DNA of 61,627 nucleotides from Paracamarosporium sp. OC-R06-R3 (GCA_019828545.1 JACVRA010000122.1:1-61627), one strand, 5' to 3'; shown: positions 47,183-61,627, counted from the stretch's first letter. A program made the numbers and translations. The notes: a model not told the origin generated them from the letters alone.

Positions 47183-49003
47183 ATGGCGCCTCCTCGCTGT
47201 GGCGTTGAGAATTGCCGTTCGCGAAAATACGAAGAGGGCGAGGATGGATATCTCTACTGCGAAAATGGGCACCGGAAAGGCGTATGTGGGACGCCGCAAG
47301 TTGAACAGAACATGTAGCTTATCTGAACACAGGGGATGATAGCAGGTGAAGATGAGGACCAGTTTGAGACAGCAGTTAGAACGACTACCCGAAAGAAGGT
47401 CGACAAGGAAGACCAAGAGGCAGTCCATAAATGTGCGTCCGATGTGAAATATTTACGTTGATCAAGTCACTGTCCTGCTTTCCCCTTGGAATCAAGACCG
47501 TGTCGAACTTGTGTCAATGGGTAGCACCTATATTTAAATTGGAGCTGATGTGTATGCGTAGCCTTTAGAGGAACCCAAGGAATCGATCTTTATATCAAGT
47601 GTCTTCAGCTGATTCTTCGCCACCAGTTGGCATTCCTGATCCAGAAGAAAGGCTTACCAGCTGAGCTTGAAACGGTTGTCCAAGATTTGTGGACACTTCG
47701 CATCCTTCAACTTGGGGACAAAATCAGGAGCGAAAGCCAAGAGTCGGTTTCATCACAGGTTTTCAGCACACAGGAAAGCGAAACAGAGGCCGAAGACGAT
47801 CCCTTAATTCTATCGTCCCGCAGGAAGAAGCTCCAGGAGAATCCGACACTCATCGATTGCCTTGCACTATGCTACCTAGGCGTCATCACACTTCGATTAC
47901 CTGTGACGCCAGGAGACTTCTATACCTGGACGACAGAGGAGGACATGCCATATTTGAACGCAATCCGCTTTATCACCCCGCCTATGAAAAACCGGCTTCC
48001 GCCGACTTACCATAGCGCATTCAGTCCATATTCTTTGCTGAACCTTAGACGTTTTTACACCGCATATGCTAATCTACAAATCGGATTCGAGTGGAAATAC
48101 GCAATGGCTTTCCCTTCGCTGAACATCCCGGTGCTTCTCTTTCGGTTTTTAAAAGACCTTGCGCTTCCGCTTGAGCTCTACGAAGCTACTGTCCGTCTGG
48201 GCGAAAAACTGGGATACGATTTCGCACTTCGTGTAAAGCCTACACAAAGGCTCAATATAACAGATCTTCCTGCGGCACGGCTCATGTCTTGTGTAGTAAT
48301 ATGCGTCAAACTCATTTTCCCATTTGACGATGCCAAACGTCCTCCAAGGTCTGTAACGGAGCCTGCAGCAACAGCAATGGACTGGCCAGCATGGTCTAGA
48401 CTGATGCAAGAAGCGAGAGCGGCGGAAGCGGGAGGACGACACCGGTATACCACAGAGGAGCTCACGAAGGTTGAGGAGAAAGACGTTTTTTCAATGTCGA
48501 ACGACCAGCTCGACCAATATCTTGATTTCTACCTTGCCAACTTTCTGGATGAGACACATCTTCAGTCACAGGGAGCAGTCGACGATTTTCAAGCTGCTCT
48601 CTACAACATGTTTCCCGTCACTTCAGGAGCAAACGTCCAGTCTCAGAACTCATCCGCCGATCCGGAACACACAAGGAAGCTTGAGCTTGTTAGGGCGGTG
48701 CATGGTACGACTAAAGAGATCAAGGCAATTGCAGATGACGAGGATGGAGACGTTCTCAGACCGGGGGCGCGGTATGCTGAATACACGAAGGAAAGTGCTC
48801 TACCACCGCATGCCGCAAGGTTCTACGTGGAGGCGGCTAGAATCTCCGGGCTTACGCTTGACATGCTTATTAGATGCGTACGGCACATTGAAAGGAAGCT
48901 CGCGCGTCAACAGGGTAGACGGAACAAGCCGGATCCACAGGGAACAACTGATGTGCCAGTGGAGAGTGTGGAAGTGGAAATGCCAGACGTAGATATTGTT
49001 TGA
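47183..49003 (+). CDS. RRN7: RNA polymerase I initiation factor Rrn7 (TAF1B)
   Basis: Three exons: 47183-47281, 47333-47432 and 47562-49003, giving 546 residues. The N-terminal zinc ribbon reads 'CGVENCRSRKYEEGEDGYLY' followed by 'CENGH', i.e. C-x4-C and C-x2-G-H. The second exon gives the B-reader-like stretch 'AGEDEDQFETAVRTTRKK'. The third starts 'SFRGTQGIDLYIKCLQLIL' and continues 'KKGLPAELETVVQDLWTLRI', the first cyclin-like fold of this TFIIB-related factor. Rrn7 is a core-factor subunit that with Rrn6 and Rrn11 places Pol I at the rDNA promoter. The first two exons were recovered by splicing and complete the zinc ribbon and linker. It sits between two ribosome/translation genes, eIF5A and ubiquitin-L40. 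Confidence 0.93.
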
Positions 49004-49345
49004 GTGAAGCTATCGGCGGCGCAGACTATAGAGCGTAGTAATTGGGCGATCTGGTCATTCAGGGAGCGGCAACGTCTCCAACTAGGATTATTGAACTGTA
49101 GTAATTCACCTTTGAGACAGCATAAACTTAGCCATGTGGGCTCGTGATACATGAAAATTCCGTTAAACAGCAATTTGTTATTTTCAGCCAATCGACCGGC
49201 CGTGCATCGGATTGCGCAGGTGTAGGTCACGCCACGTGATTAGGCTAGCACGGGCCTTCGCTAAGCGAGCGCTGCGCACTTCCCTCACAAATCGCTCGCC
49301 GACTCACATCGTGAACCTCAGACAAGATCCAGCAGCACCGACACC
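49004..49345. promoter_or_regulatory. Promoter region of the ubiquitin-L40 gene
   Basis: About 340 bases upstream of a very highly expressed gene. There is a CCAAT-type pentamer on the plus strand at about 49188-49192 (CCAAT) and C/T-rich leader just before the start codon. No other element recognised. Confidence 0.4.
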
Positions 49346-52080
<2,735 letters not shown>

Positions 52081-53702
52081 TTAGACGCGGGGCTTCTTCC
52101 AGTAGTATTGCTGACGCGCGTGAGTACGGGTAAACGATACCAAATTGATCTTATACATACCTTGTGCTGTTTCCTCACAGATCGTAAGCCAGTACCGCGT
52201 ACACCAACAGTTTCGCGCCTCAGCATATCCGAGTCCATCTCGGGAACGTAGTAGAACTCGTTCTCCAGTGGCTGGCCGGCAGCGTCCTTTCCAGAGCGAG
52301 GAATCTCACCGATACACGGGATGCCATCCATCAGCCTCTTGAGATCCTGTTTGCTGAACTGTGGAACAGGAGTAGATGCGCCGCTACCCTCCTCATCGTC
52401 TGATCGTTTCGCTTGGCAGGCCTTGAGCTCAGCTGGAAGGTTGCTGTGTATGGTGGACAAGGGCTGCGAATGGATGCGGGAGTATGCGAGCTGGTTGATG
52501 ATGTGGTTCTTGATCGGGGTCTCTTTGAATTGGACTGACTCGAAGGACGAGGATTTGCGGGGAGAGGACGACTTCAGAACGGAGCGAGCTCGGCGATGGG
52601 CAGACAAAGGCGGGATCGGTGAAGCGGTAGAGAAGGACGCAAGGCGCGAGTTTAAGTTTGAACCGAAGGGCCCGAAAGAGTGAACAATGGGATCATTCTC
52701 TTCGTCACCATCTGAGAAACCATCCTCGTTGAATGACGAGAGGATACTGGCTTTGGCGTCCAAGGCTTCCGCGTCTGGGCCAGAGTTGGAGCGCGACTTG
52801 GAGGGGCGAATGAATGTCTCATCGGCAGCCAAGGGACTGGTAGGCGTGGGTGTAGCACTGCCGTTCGCTTCGCGAGCGTCTTCGTCTTCGAAGATCTGCA
52901 CGGGCCTCGCAGGAGGTGGCAGGGCATGAGCAGCACCGAAGACAGGTTGGCGAATGGGGCTTTGCGACACCGGTGAACGCGGGATGATTGGAGGGCTTGA
53001 CGCGAAGTGGTCTTGAGAAGGACGTCGGGTAGGGGTGAGGTCGTCTTCCGTGTCCCACGAGAGCTTCGCCGGAATGTGAGGCCACGCGATCATGACGCGG
53101 GTATCCTGTACGTCCAACATGATCTCCTGCTCCGGGTTCTCTGACATGTACGTGTCGTGCTTGTTGAGCTCGAAGACATTGCCTCCGCAGTGGATCTTTG
53201 CACCGTTCCATCCCAGACATTCAACCTCGATATACCCACTCGGGTAAGACGCGGTCGGAGCGTAGTACGCGGCTTGGACGTGAACACGCGAGATGAGGCG
53301 ATTTGCAGACAGCTGGTAGTCAGACGAGTTGGAGGATCTGCCCATGCGAAGAATATCGCCATTCGCGGGCAGGTCGACCGTGGGCACAGCGCCGAGCGGC
53401 TGGCGCTCCGAAAGGGCGGATATGGCACGGTCAATACCGGGGCGGCTCTTCTGGGGCGACGACGACGCCAGAATGCCAGTCGACGACGTGGGCACAGGCG
53501 TAGGGTAGTACCTCAGGTGCTGCTTGGGGAAAGTGGGAGAGTCCTCGTTGAACTTTCGCTTGGACGAGGTGGGACGCGGGAAGGGCGACGACGAGAGCGG
53601 TTCAAAGGCGGGGAGCAGCGAGGGCTTCCGCGTCTGCTCGGAGCGCTGCTGCTCGGGCTCCAAGGGCAATTGCGGAGCGCTGGTGGAAGGAGAGGAGTCC
53701 AT
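52081..53702 (-). CDS. TOS4: Tos4/Plm2-like FHA-domain protein
   Basis: Two exons, 53702-52161 and 52110-52081 (50-base intron), giving 523 residues. The in-frame sequence upstream of 53702 has no ATG, so I start at 'MDSSPSTSAPQLPLEP'. After a Ser/Pro-rich region comes the FHA domain: 'DILRMGRSSNSSDYQLSANR' then 'LISRVHVQAAYY', the Gly-Arg and Ser-x-x-His core that binds phosphothreonine. The C-terminal half is disordered with many SP/TP sites, and the last exon adds 'QYYWKKPRV'. Yeast Tos4 and Plm2 are cell-cycle-regulated chromatin proteins bound at promoters and linked to histone deacetylases and the replication checkpoint. A very short upstream frame (MASSF) lies near 53875. Family placement is good; paralogue choice is less certain. 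Confidence 0.82.
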
Positions 53703-55269
53703 GCTGCTCGGCGAGGGCAGAGACGCGCAGCTGGGCGACGTGTCGTGGGAGTATGGCGTAGACGTGTAGAGGGTCGAGGGCGTCGGACAGCCGGCAGACG
53801 AGGCGGCTGTCGAGCAGAAGGGGGTGGGTGAACAAAGAGGGGACGGCCTGGGGTGGTCAGAAAGACGAGGCCATGAGGTCAATTGGTGAAGAGGAGGCGG
53901 TCACGTCGGAGGCCACACGCCTGCCGCTGCGTCAAAGTCGCGTTCGCGGATGTGGAGTAGGCGCGCTACAGGCGAAGCTCGGACGGTGAGCAGCACCAGG
54001 AATTTCCATTTCTCCACCACGAGCTCAATTTATTCCTTGCAATCACGAGCCGGCAAGCCAGAACCCGCGTGCTGGATGCTCTGCACGGCCTGGATTCACG
54101 CCTGCCCAAAGACACTGTCTCTCTGGCGCGCTGTCTCGAGCAGGGCGCTCCTCGGCGAGAACAATGGATTCGTGCACGAGCACAAGCACTCACGTCAGTC
54201 ACAGCCCTTCACTCGCTCGGCTGGTGCTGTGCCTATATTCTTGTCCCGTCCCAGCCCCTCCGTCGGCCTTCGCCTGCCCGCGTCTATTGGCAGACGACGT
54301 CGACGCGCTGGGCCACCATGCTGCGAGCAGCAAACAAAACCCTGGTTCGTGTATATCTATAATTCCGATTCAGCCTGATCGGCCAGCCCAAAGACATGTA
54401 CCTATCCTATCCACCTATATCTGTCTCCCTGAGAACGGCCACGTCCACCAGCTCCAACGGCACCTGGTCGTCTCCTGGGCTTAGCAGCTGCAGCCAACAC
54501 GGCCATCATCTACACTACCGTACTGTCATGCAGTAGTGTCTCACCTGGTGGGACAAAGACGCTCATCAGGACGTCACGCAGCGTATGGAAAAATCTTTGT
54601 GCAGCAGCCCACTTTGTCTGCCGGGCTGGGCCTTGCCGTTGCGCGTTGGAGTGCACGGTGGCCGTCACGTCTTGAAGCGAGTGTAGACGCGTTGAAACCG
54701 CCGTGGTGAAGGGGGCCGGGCGTCGGTTTCGGCGTGAAGATCTCGCTTCCTCGATCGCGTGGCCGTATACCTTGAATTGTGCCCCATCTCCGAACAAATT
54801 GCATCGAGGCCTTCTGCTCCGCTCTGGCTACGCGTCTGCCTTGACATGCAATGCTCCAGCTTCACCGTGCCATCTCTGCCGTCAGCATGGAATTACCACC
54901 AATGCCGTGCCTGGTGGTCTCGAGCCGTGATTCGAAGATGTCGTCGGCTCGGGTGACTGCATTGCAGCTCCGCAAAATTAGAGCCATCGGTTGCCGGCAG
55001 AACAAGATGCATTTGGAGTCTCGCGTGTTAACGCGCTGCATCAACATCGCGTTGATTGGCTGCAGCAAACGTTTTTCCGCGCCGATGCTCTAACCCCTTT
55101 CGTGCCTGGCCGCGGCTTCCAAACTGCGCAACTCTGAAAGCAGTTTAAAAATTCTAGCGCCAAGATTTCCCTACGCCAGAAGCGAGCCGTGGACTTTGTG
55201 AGAATACTTTCTGCAACCGCTGCATTGCAAAGCCCGGAGTCCCTGACAGTCCTGTTTGAGATACACAAA
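53703..55269. other. Divergent spacer between TOS4-like and CIC1-like genes
   Basis: About 1.6 kb with both promoters. The part near the FHA gene is GC-rich and gives long shadow frames in several phases. No gene or repeat supported. Confidence 0.5.
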
Positions 55270-56505
55270 ATGGCGAAATCAAAGTCCCTTGCGAAGTCCC
55301 AACCGAAAGAAGAGAATGCGCCGCTCACTACGAAGAAGTCCGGCTCGCCGTACCAGCTGGATCCCGCGCAGGTCGAGCGAGCAGCAAAGGGTCTCATGGC
55401 GCACATGAAGCAGCATGCGCAGGAGAAGGAGGCAAAGGCCGACAAGAAGAATCTCGCAGCCGACGAAGACGATGCCGCAGACCAGGACCAAGCCATCTTC
55501 CTCACTGTCACCACCAAGCAGCAGGTCCATGATACCAGCCGATTGAAACCCACCAAACTGTTCGTACCCGCTCGCGCAGATTAGTTTCACTTTTCACTAA
55601 TACAACATAGCCCTCTGCCACATCCCATCATCGGCAGCGACGTCCGGATATGCATCTTCACAAAGGACCCGCAGCGAGCATACAAGGATCTTATCTACGA
55701 ATCGGGACAGTTCCCTGAGGATCTGCGCACAAAGGTTGCGCGCGTGATCGGTGTCGACAAGCTCAAGAAGAAGTGGAAGTCTTTCGAGTCGAAGCGCCAG
55801 CTCCTCGCTGAGTACGACGTCTTCATGGTCGACGACCGCGTTACCAAGATTGTTGCAGAGGCCCTGGGCAAAACTTTCTACAGCACCAAGTCCAAGCGAC
55901 CAATTCCGATCAAGCTTACCGCTGGCGCATATGTCGATAAGAGCAAGAAGGAGGACAAGAAGAAGCAGGAGAATGTTGTGGGGACCCCAGCGGGTGTAGC
56001 TAAGGAGATTGAGGCAGCACTGAGCGCAACCTATGTCAGCATGAGCGCTTCGACCAACACTTCGATCAAGGTCGGCAAGCTGTCATTGACGCCGCAACAG
56101 CTCAAGGAGAACGTGGAGGCCGTTGTCGAGAAGCTGGTTGAGAAGCACATCGAGCACAAATGGCGGAACGTGCGCGGCCTGTACATCAAGGGTCCCACGA
56201 CGAAGGCTCTCCCAATCTGGGTCCAGGACGAGATGTGGGTCAACGAGGACAAAGTACTGGACGAGGCGCCCGCGCGCGCCATCACCGACGCAAGCAAGAA
56301 GGGCGAGAAGCGCAAGAAGTGGGAGGAGTGGGAAGAAGAGATGCTCGACGAGGAAGACCTCGAGGAGAAGAGGCAACGGAGGAAAGCAAAGAAGTCGAAG
56401 AAGGACCCAGAGCAGTCCAAGTCCCGCTCGATAAGCAAGGACAAGCGGAGCAAGCTCAAGCAGGACGCGCTGCAGTCGGTGCAGACGCCGCTGATCGCTG
56501 GCTAG
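55270..56505 (+). CDS. CIC1: Ribosome-biogenesis factor with ribosomal L1 domain (Cic1/Utp30 type)
   Basis: Two exons, 55270-55559 and 55611-56505, giving 394 residues. The start 'MAKSKSLAKSQPK' is followed by 'YQLDPAQVERAAKGLMAHMK'. The L1-like fold covers roughly residues 95-280: 'PLPHPIIGSDVRICIFTKDP', 'YDVFMVDDRVTKIVAEALGK' and 'RPIPIKLTAG'. The C-terminal 70 residues are a charged Lys/Glu-rich tail, typical of nucleolar assembly factors. Cic1 and Utp30 join pre-60S or pre-ribosomal particles near ITS2; the length is nearer to Cic1. I chose the donor GTTCGT at 55560 because it is the only one that joins the frames in phase, although GTTCGT is a weak donor. An alternative name would be RSL1D1-like. 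Confidence 0.88.
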
Positions 56506-56766
56506 ATTCCTGCCCTCGCTGGCATCGTTTCATTCGCGGCGTTTGGGTGCATAAAATGGGTTGGTTTGCCTGATATGTACGAATGAATACCAATCTTATT
56601 TCTCCGTCCAATGCTGTACAATGCCGCTTACTCGTTACAAGAATCGCACTCCAGCGTACATGATAAGAAACCAAACCATATAGATCTCCCGCTTTCCAAA
56701 CGCCTCCTAAACCCCAACGCCCTTTCAACGAAACGTACAAACCGTCCCAAGAAAAACGCCGCCCGT

Positions 56767-57732
56767 CTACAACTCCACCTGCTCCTGCATGTCTTCCTCC
56801 AAACTCGCCTTCCCAGGCGAAAAATACGTCTTAAACACCTCCGTCAACACCTCATCACTCAACCGCATATGCTCACCCTCCGTACTCTTAAACTCCAATC
56901 CCCCCTTCTCATCCAACGCCCTCAGTCCAATCCAATCCTCCTTATAAATCTTCCTCTCCCGCAAATGCGTAACCTCGCCACTACTCGCATTCGTCTGCGC
57001 AAACCACCCGCTCTCCTTCGGGATAACCGTGGTATCATCCTCAAACACATACATAACGAACTTATCCAAGCTCGCCAGATTCTCCTTATACGTCTCGTTC
57101 TTCACCTCCCGCTCATTATTAACATCAGCCAGGAAATTCGAGTACGCAAGGTACTCGGGCGTAGGTTCGCCGGTGGAATCGTTCGTAGCGCGGAAGTACT
57201 GCGCCGGTACGAGATGCGACTGCACCCAGGAGCCCCACGTGTTAGCCTTCAGCAGCCCGATGTACGTCTTGCAGAGCCAGTCGGTTGCGCCGCAGAGCTG
57301 GTACTTTGCGATGCCGTTGTGCTGGGCGCCGAAGGTGACGAGGTTGCGGACGGGCGGCACGTTGCATCTTTGTACGAAGGCTCGCAGGAATTGGCCGCCT
57401 TGGGAGAAGCCGAGGGCGTTTACGCCTGGTGCGGTGGAGAGGATCGGGTGCGCGGCGAGGTCGGCGCAGACGCTCGATATTTGCTCTGTTAGGTTGCCGA
57501 GGAAGGTGGCGGTTTTGTCCGAGTCCGGCGACTCGTCGAGGCGGATGTAGTAGACGAATGTGCCTGGGTTTATTTCGTTGGCGAGGTCGCCGACGGTGTG
57601 GAGGCCGTCTGCTGCGTAGTTGTCGCCGAGGCCGTGCCAGATGAGGAGGGGGAGGGGTTGCGATGAGGGTGTGGGTGATGCGGCGATTGCGCGGAGGAGG
57701 AGGAGGGTCGAGAGGGGGAGTAGACGTAGCAT
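56767..57732 (-). CDS. PPT1: Palmitoyl-protein thioesterase
   Basis: Single-exon gene of 321 residues with signal peptide 'MLRLLPLSTLLLLRAIAAS'. The alpha/beta-hydrolase core starts 'PLLIWHGLGDNYAADGL'. The nucleophile elbow is 'ALGFSQGGQFLRAF' (Ser110), the acidic residue is in 'VFEDDTTVIPKESGWF' (Asp232/233) and the His in 'TEGEHMRL' (His288). The block 'NLVTFGAQHNGIAKYQLCGA' is characteristic of lysosomal PPT1, the enzyme missing in human infantile ceroid lipofuscinosis. It removes palmitate and other fatty acids from S-acylated proteins in the vacuole. Cysteines and several N-glycosylation sites fit a secretory-pathway enzyme. Complete and likely active. Confidence 0.96.
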   Translation of the reverse strand: MLRLLPLSTLLLLRAIAASPTPSSQPLPLLIWHGLGDNYAADGLHTVGDLANEINPGTFVYYIRLDESPDSDKTATFLGNLTEQISSVCADLAAHPILSTAPGVNALGFSQGGQFLRAFVQRCNVPPVRNLVTFGAQHNGIAKYQLCGATDWLCKTYIGLLKANTWGSWVQSHLVPAQYFRATNDSTGEPTPEYLAYSNFLADVNNEREVKNETYKENLASLDKFVMYVFEDDTTVIPKESGWFAQTNASSGEVTHLRERKIYKEDWIGLRALDEKGGLEFKSTEGEHMRLSDEVLTEVFKTYFSPGKASLEEDMQEQVEL

Positions 57733-58996
57733 CTTGGGTATGTTTGGGTGGTGTTTGGAGTTTGGAGATGTCTACATTGATCGATGATGCAACGCGTCGG
57801 ATTAGGTAACGCGTGAACATGGTCATAGCTTCAATCTTGTTGGTGGAGAGGGCGCCTCGACTTGCACCCTTTTTCACATAGCATCCCACTTTGAGTACTC
57901 TGCTCTTAACCTTATTCTTGTTATATCAGATGAGTAGAATTTAGGTCTTGCTATTATAAGAGAGGAGTAAACTAAGAGGCAATTTCGTTGTTAACATAGC
58001 ACTGAGTCCTAGCTATTCCTTCAACCGCGTGCGGACTCGTCGTTTCTAGGGGAGTAGTTTGTTTCCATCCGAGTATTCCTAGTTTGAATAGTATCTTGCC
58101 ATTATGGGCCGACCTCTACGTTCGTCTCTGCGATAGTCTGAAGTCTAAGATAAAGGTTATGGATCTCTGGAGTCTTTTTTTTAGTTCCTTTGATTAAAAA
58201 TTGGCATACGCCTTGGTACAAATAATGAGCCAAAAAAAAGCGATTCCCCTGGGAAGAGTTATGTATATCTCCTGATTTACTTATACTTATATGCGAACAT
58301 AAAAGTTTGAGAATAGAAACCCTCGAGGGAAAGTTCTTGATATGCAATTCAGGTACCAAAGATGCGGAAGCGCCTCTAAAAGCGCGTCGGATTTAGAGTT
58401 CAGTTGCATGAAAAGGCGCGTAAGGCAAATCAGCGGGTGCACCGGCCAGTTGCCTCCTCCACTAGTATACACTCGCTAGTCACCCGTGACCTAACTGTGA
58501 AGTGTCCAGTCGGCTGCCATTAGAATGGTGGGGATAACCATAACATCAAAAACAGCAAGATAGCCAATCCAACAGACCAGACTAGCGCCTCTTTCCGGTC
58601 GATTTCAGGGAACGCACGATGAGCGCAAGGCGAGCTGAATGTCTTGCCTAGTTAGGTCGAAGGACAAACTAGTGTCGTAGAACGATGCGGAACATCAACT
58701 CGACATATTATTGACCACATGCACGTCAGAATCGGGACAGTGCATCTTGCAGGGCGCAGTCTCCCAGAAATAGGGACGTGGAACACGAACGGCCCCCAAA
58801 AGCCCAATCAATTTACTGGAAGGCGTCGTGCCAGCGAAGATCTTTGACAGAATGTTACCATTGCATTCGAATGTAGACAAGCCTCGGGGTCTTTAGTCAA
58901 GACGCATACGAGCGGTCACTATAAACATCCCCTCGCCGTCAAATTTGTGGACGTCCCATTAGCTTTCCCCTTGCCGCGTGTTCTGTCTAGGATAAC
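57733..58996. other. AT-rich spacer
   Basis: About 1.3 kb upstream of two divergent starts. From 57900 it becomes AT-rich, with only short frames and no recognisable feature. Confidence 0.5.
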
Positions 58997-60059
58997 ATGA
59001 GAATGACGCTTCCCGCTACACCCCAGCCAGGCTCCACAGCCATGCCACCTGCTATCAGCTCAAACTCCCCTACTTATCTTGCTGATTCCCCTGCGTTGGA
59101 ATCGGTGCACACTCCACCCCCTGAATGTACGGATTCGCTGACGATGCTGGCGTCAACAAGAGGATATGAAGTCTGGAATAACGAGATAGTCCCAGGGCCT
59201 GGGGTTACCTTTACCGCTTGTTATCCTGACGCGATTGTAGCGAGCTACCTGAGTTCGTTGAGTGGCACCATATACAACGAATTCAACCCACTTAACTGCC
59301 CTCAGACGTACTTTACGGCAGCTACTAGGGTAGTGGATAACAGTACCACCCATGCAGTGTGTTGTCCAACGTGAGTAATATATCCCAGGCCCAATACTGG
59401 AAGCTTACCCGAAAGGTCTTACACGTTCCACCCATCTGAAACGCCGATCCCAGGACGACCATTGTATGGGGGAAGATGTTATACTGACGTAACGTCAACA
59501 TCCGTATTGAGTTACGATGAGCAAGGCACCCATACTGTACACTTCTCTCAGGCCACTTCTGGTCAAGCGTATGCTCTTGCAATAGATGGCATCGTCACGA
59601 GGGGTCCTGAACCGACTACCAAGGTACCTATCAGCACGAACATCTACCCCACTTCATCAGCGGCTCCATCTGCGTACACGCACCCACCATATAACAATCA
59701 ACAGTCAAACGTACATATGACTTTTCCGTATCTTGCATTGGCTCCGCTTACATATACAGCAAACATTCTCTCTAAAACAAAAGGTTGATATTGGTTTGGG
59801 AGTTGGTCTAGGGCTCGGTTTACCCAGCCTGGCTGCTGCGATTTTCTTGCTGGTTTGCAAGAATCGTCGGCAGCGAAAGAGAAAAAGCCCTGCTGCCGAG
59901 ATGGAAGCAATCGACAGGTCGATCTATCAACTTGACAACCCTAACCCAAGCATCTTGTATTGGTCTGCGTAAGTTGACTCGGTTCGTCATGTGCCTCGTT
60001 ACGATATACTGAATATACCCAGGAGAAATCATCCGGAGTATCAAGGACGGCAGCAATGA
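58997..60059 (+). CDS. Single-pass membrane protein with Cys-containing ectodomain
   Basis: Four exons, 58997-59370, 59416-59710, 59760-59968 and 60023-60059, giving 304 residues with introns of 45-54 bases that all join in phase. The N-terminal 220 residues are Ser/Thr/Pro-rich with six or so Cys ('TACYPD', 'NCPQTYF', 'AVCCPTSYTFHP', 'GGRCYTD'), the pattern of a large set of fungal surface proteins with a 'CCP' box. A membrane helix follows ('IGLGVGLGLGLPSLAAAIFL') with a basic stop-transfer 'CKNRRQRKRK' and a cytosolic tail of about 40 residues containing 'SIYQLDNPNP'. No N-terminal signal peptide is visible from the chosen ATG, so either the helix alone sets topology or an upstream exon is missing. 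Probably a cell-surface sensor-like or anchor protein. I cannot name the family. Confidence 0.72.
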
Positions 60060-61627
60060 TATTGTGAGCTGGGATCCTGTATTACATATAGTTAGCCCGA
60101 ATGTGGTCAATTTCTTAAGGCGTAAGGCTTCTCCACTTGTCCCGTATGACTTTTAGCCTCTTCTAGTACTTACGGTACTTTTCGTCTTCCCCGCTAGTGA
60201 CTACAAGTTTGGAGATTGGGCAAGTAGGTGCGTTTTTCTTTGTCGTGCGAGACATACCAATATCATCCGCAAAATTCTACGTACGTGAGCAACCTTTTTC
60301 GCAAAGACAAGGTATTCGCTGGTCATACACCTCTAACCACTTCAATTGTTCGCCTCCAATTCTCCAAGGCTCTCGAATACTATACTGACTAGGTTCTAAA
60401 GAGATCCCTCAAACTGCTTCCACATGAAGCACAAACGTTATTGCGAGGATCAACGCTTTTGGATGTGCTACCAATTCTACACGAGCTCGGCTGACACGTC
60501 GCGACACATTGGACAGGCGTTTGCCGTCAAAATGGTGAGCAGGTATATGTAGCCGATAGGTGTCGACTGTTACCGACAGTCAGCAAAATGTCAATAATCT
60601 GCCACTTGCTCAAACATCCTTAATTGGTATAAAGGGACCAGTTACATACAAGTCACTAGTTGATCGGGGCGGCGATCCTTTCTTCTGTAGCTTTCATATA
60701 TCTTTTCATATATTGTGTACGATTTCTCCGTAACACATTGCCAGTATTTAGACCTATTCGACAGGTTTTCGCGCCCTGGCGAAGTGAAAAATACCCAGGC
60801 TTGATGATATGTTTCGCCCGCCGTAGAAGTAGTTCGAACTGGCACCGAGTGCGAGCGTTTGCACATATTTAGCCTGATGCTGATTCTCCCCATTGTATGC
60901 GATAAGCGTTTCTGAGACATCTCGTAATAGCTATAGTAAGCAAGTTTTCTCTTTTTCAATCGATTAAGGTTGTCCTGCAAATTCGTGGCCATGAAAGTTG
61001 GGATGGTAGTAAAGGTTGAACATGTGTACCCCTCGTACTCGTAGATTAATAGAATGAATAGATAGAGGTACCTGTGAGATTGTTACTAGCTCAGAAAAGA
61101 ATGCATCGTGATACTGTAGCGAAAAGGACCGAAGTGCGGACTCATTATTTTCCTTCTAATTTTCCTGGTCAGGGAAGCAAACTGCGATACACAGAGGTTC
61201 GTGTTCATTACCTATTCGACCTTGATGATCTGTGCACTAAGGACGAATAATCCATGAAAACGAGCACCCTGGTAATGGACTGTTCTCTGCTTTCACTGTG
61301 TCATGGATCTGAAGCACGACTATCGGCCAGCTTCTCAAATAGAGCTCAGTATCTGGACCGAGGTATTTCCCAAAAAGGCTAGCGTATAATAATATCTTGG
61401 CAACAGCCCGCACCTTATAGAGCTCACCTGGCCTCAAGTCACCTATTCCTTATAATAGTATCTCACATATTTAGGTAGGTAATAGATTTCAATCTTATGT
61501 CTCTCCAGATTAGATCACATGCGCTTACGACTGGGGTCCTCTATATGCGTATTTGTCATAGTGTTAGGATCAAATCCTCTTTCGTATCGTGCTTACATAC
61601 CGTGTCTTGGCAGTCAATGCACGTCGT
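60060..61627. other. Right-end region without supported gene
   Basis: About 1.6 kb to the window edge, mildly AT-rich. The longest frames (116 codons at 60642-60992 minus, 66 codons at 61237-61437 minus) show no domain or plausible splice partner. Confidence 0.5.

Noticed and set aside
56611..57492. 293-codon plus-strand frame antisense to the thioesterase gene
   Set aside because: Entirely explained as the complement of a conserved PPT1-like gene.

Overview
The window is a 61.6-kb piece of a filamentous ascomycete genome (Pezizomycotina). Genes carry short GT-AG introns of about 44-150 bases (one of 323), and there are HET-domain genes, a group III G-protein alpha subunit and Rrn7, Cic1 and Tos4 homologues of fungal type. 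The style fits Dothideomycetes best, but that class assignment is an impression. I support 24 protein genes. Their splice models were built by eye and checked for reading-phase consistency. No tRNA, rRNA, CRISPR array or intact transposon was seen.

Left part, 0.4-11.2 kb: a single-exon F-box/2EXR-like protein, a secreted type-B carboxylesterase and a full-length ABCC (MRP-type) transporter, then a short protein (120 aa) built from a duplicated FLSLNT...FLSNR motif. From 11.2 to 14.3 kb there is a gene-poor stretch that becomes AT-rich. A large HET-domain gene with an unusual transmembrane hairpin follows.

Centre, 17-29.4 kb: a microsatellite-rich spacer, then a signalling pair in head-to-head orientation (GNA-3-type G alpha and the HOG1 stress MAP kinase), the late-secretory DENN protein AVL9 and a Ure2-like glutathione S-transferase.

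Accessory stretch, 29.4-43.1 kb: a 12-bp minisatellite, an APH-type phosphotransferase, a secreted FAD-linked oxidase, an acidic orphan, a small Cys-rich orphan, ACH1-type CoA-transferase (a core gene, ending in SKL), a fungal membrane-protein gene broken by one in-frame TGA followed by CTA, and a second HET gene.

Housekeeping block, 43.6-57.7 kb: VPS52 (GARP tether), eIF5A, RRN7 (Pol I initiation), ubiquitin-L40 fusion, Tos4-like FHA protein, Cic1/Utp30-type ribosome-biogenesis factor and palmitoyl-protein thioesterase. Four of these serve ribosome production or translation. The right end holds a single-pass membrane protein and gene-free sequence.

The most interesting observation is the TGA CTA interruption at 40465-40470. 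It lies in the most readthrough-prone stop context known, leaves the frame intact on both sides, and separates a soluble N-terminal part from a two-helix membrane part. The HET protein with a membrane hairpin and the small duplicated-motif protein are the next best leads.
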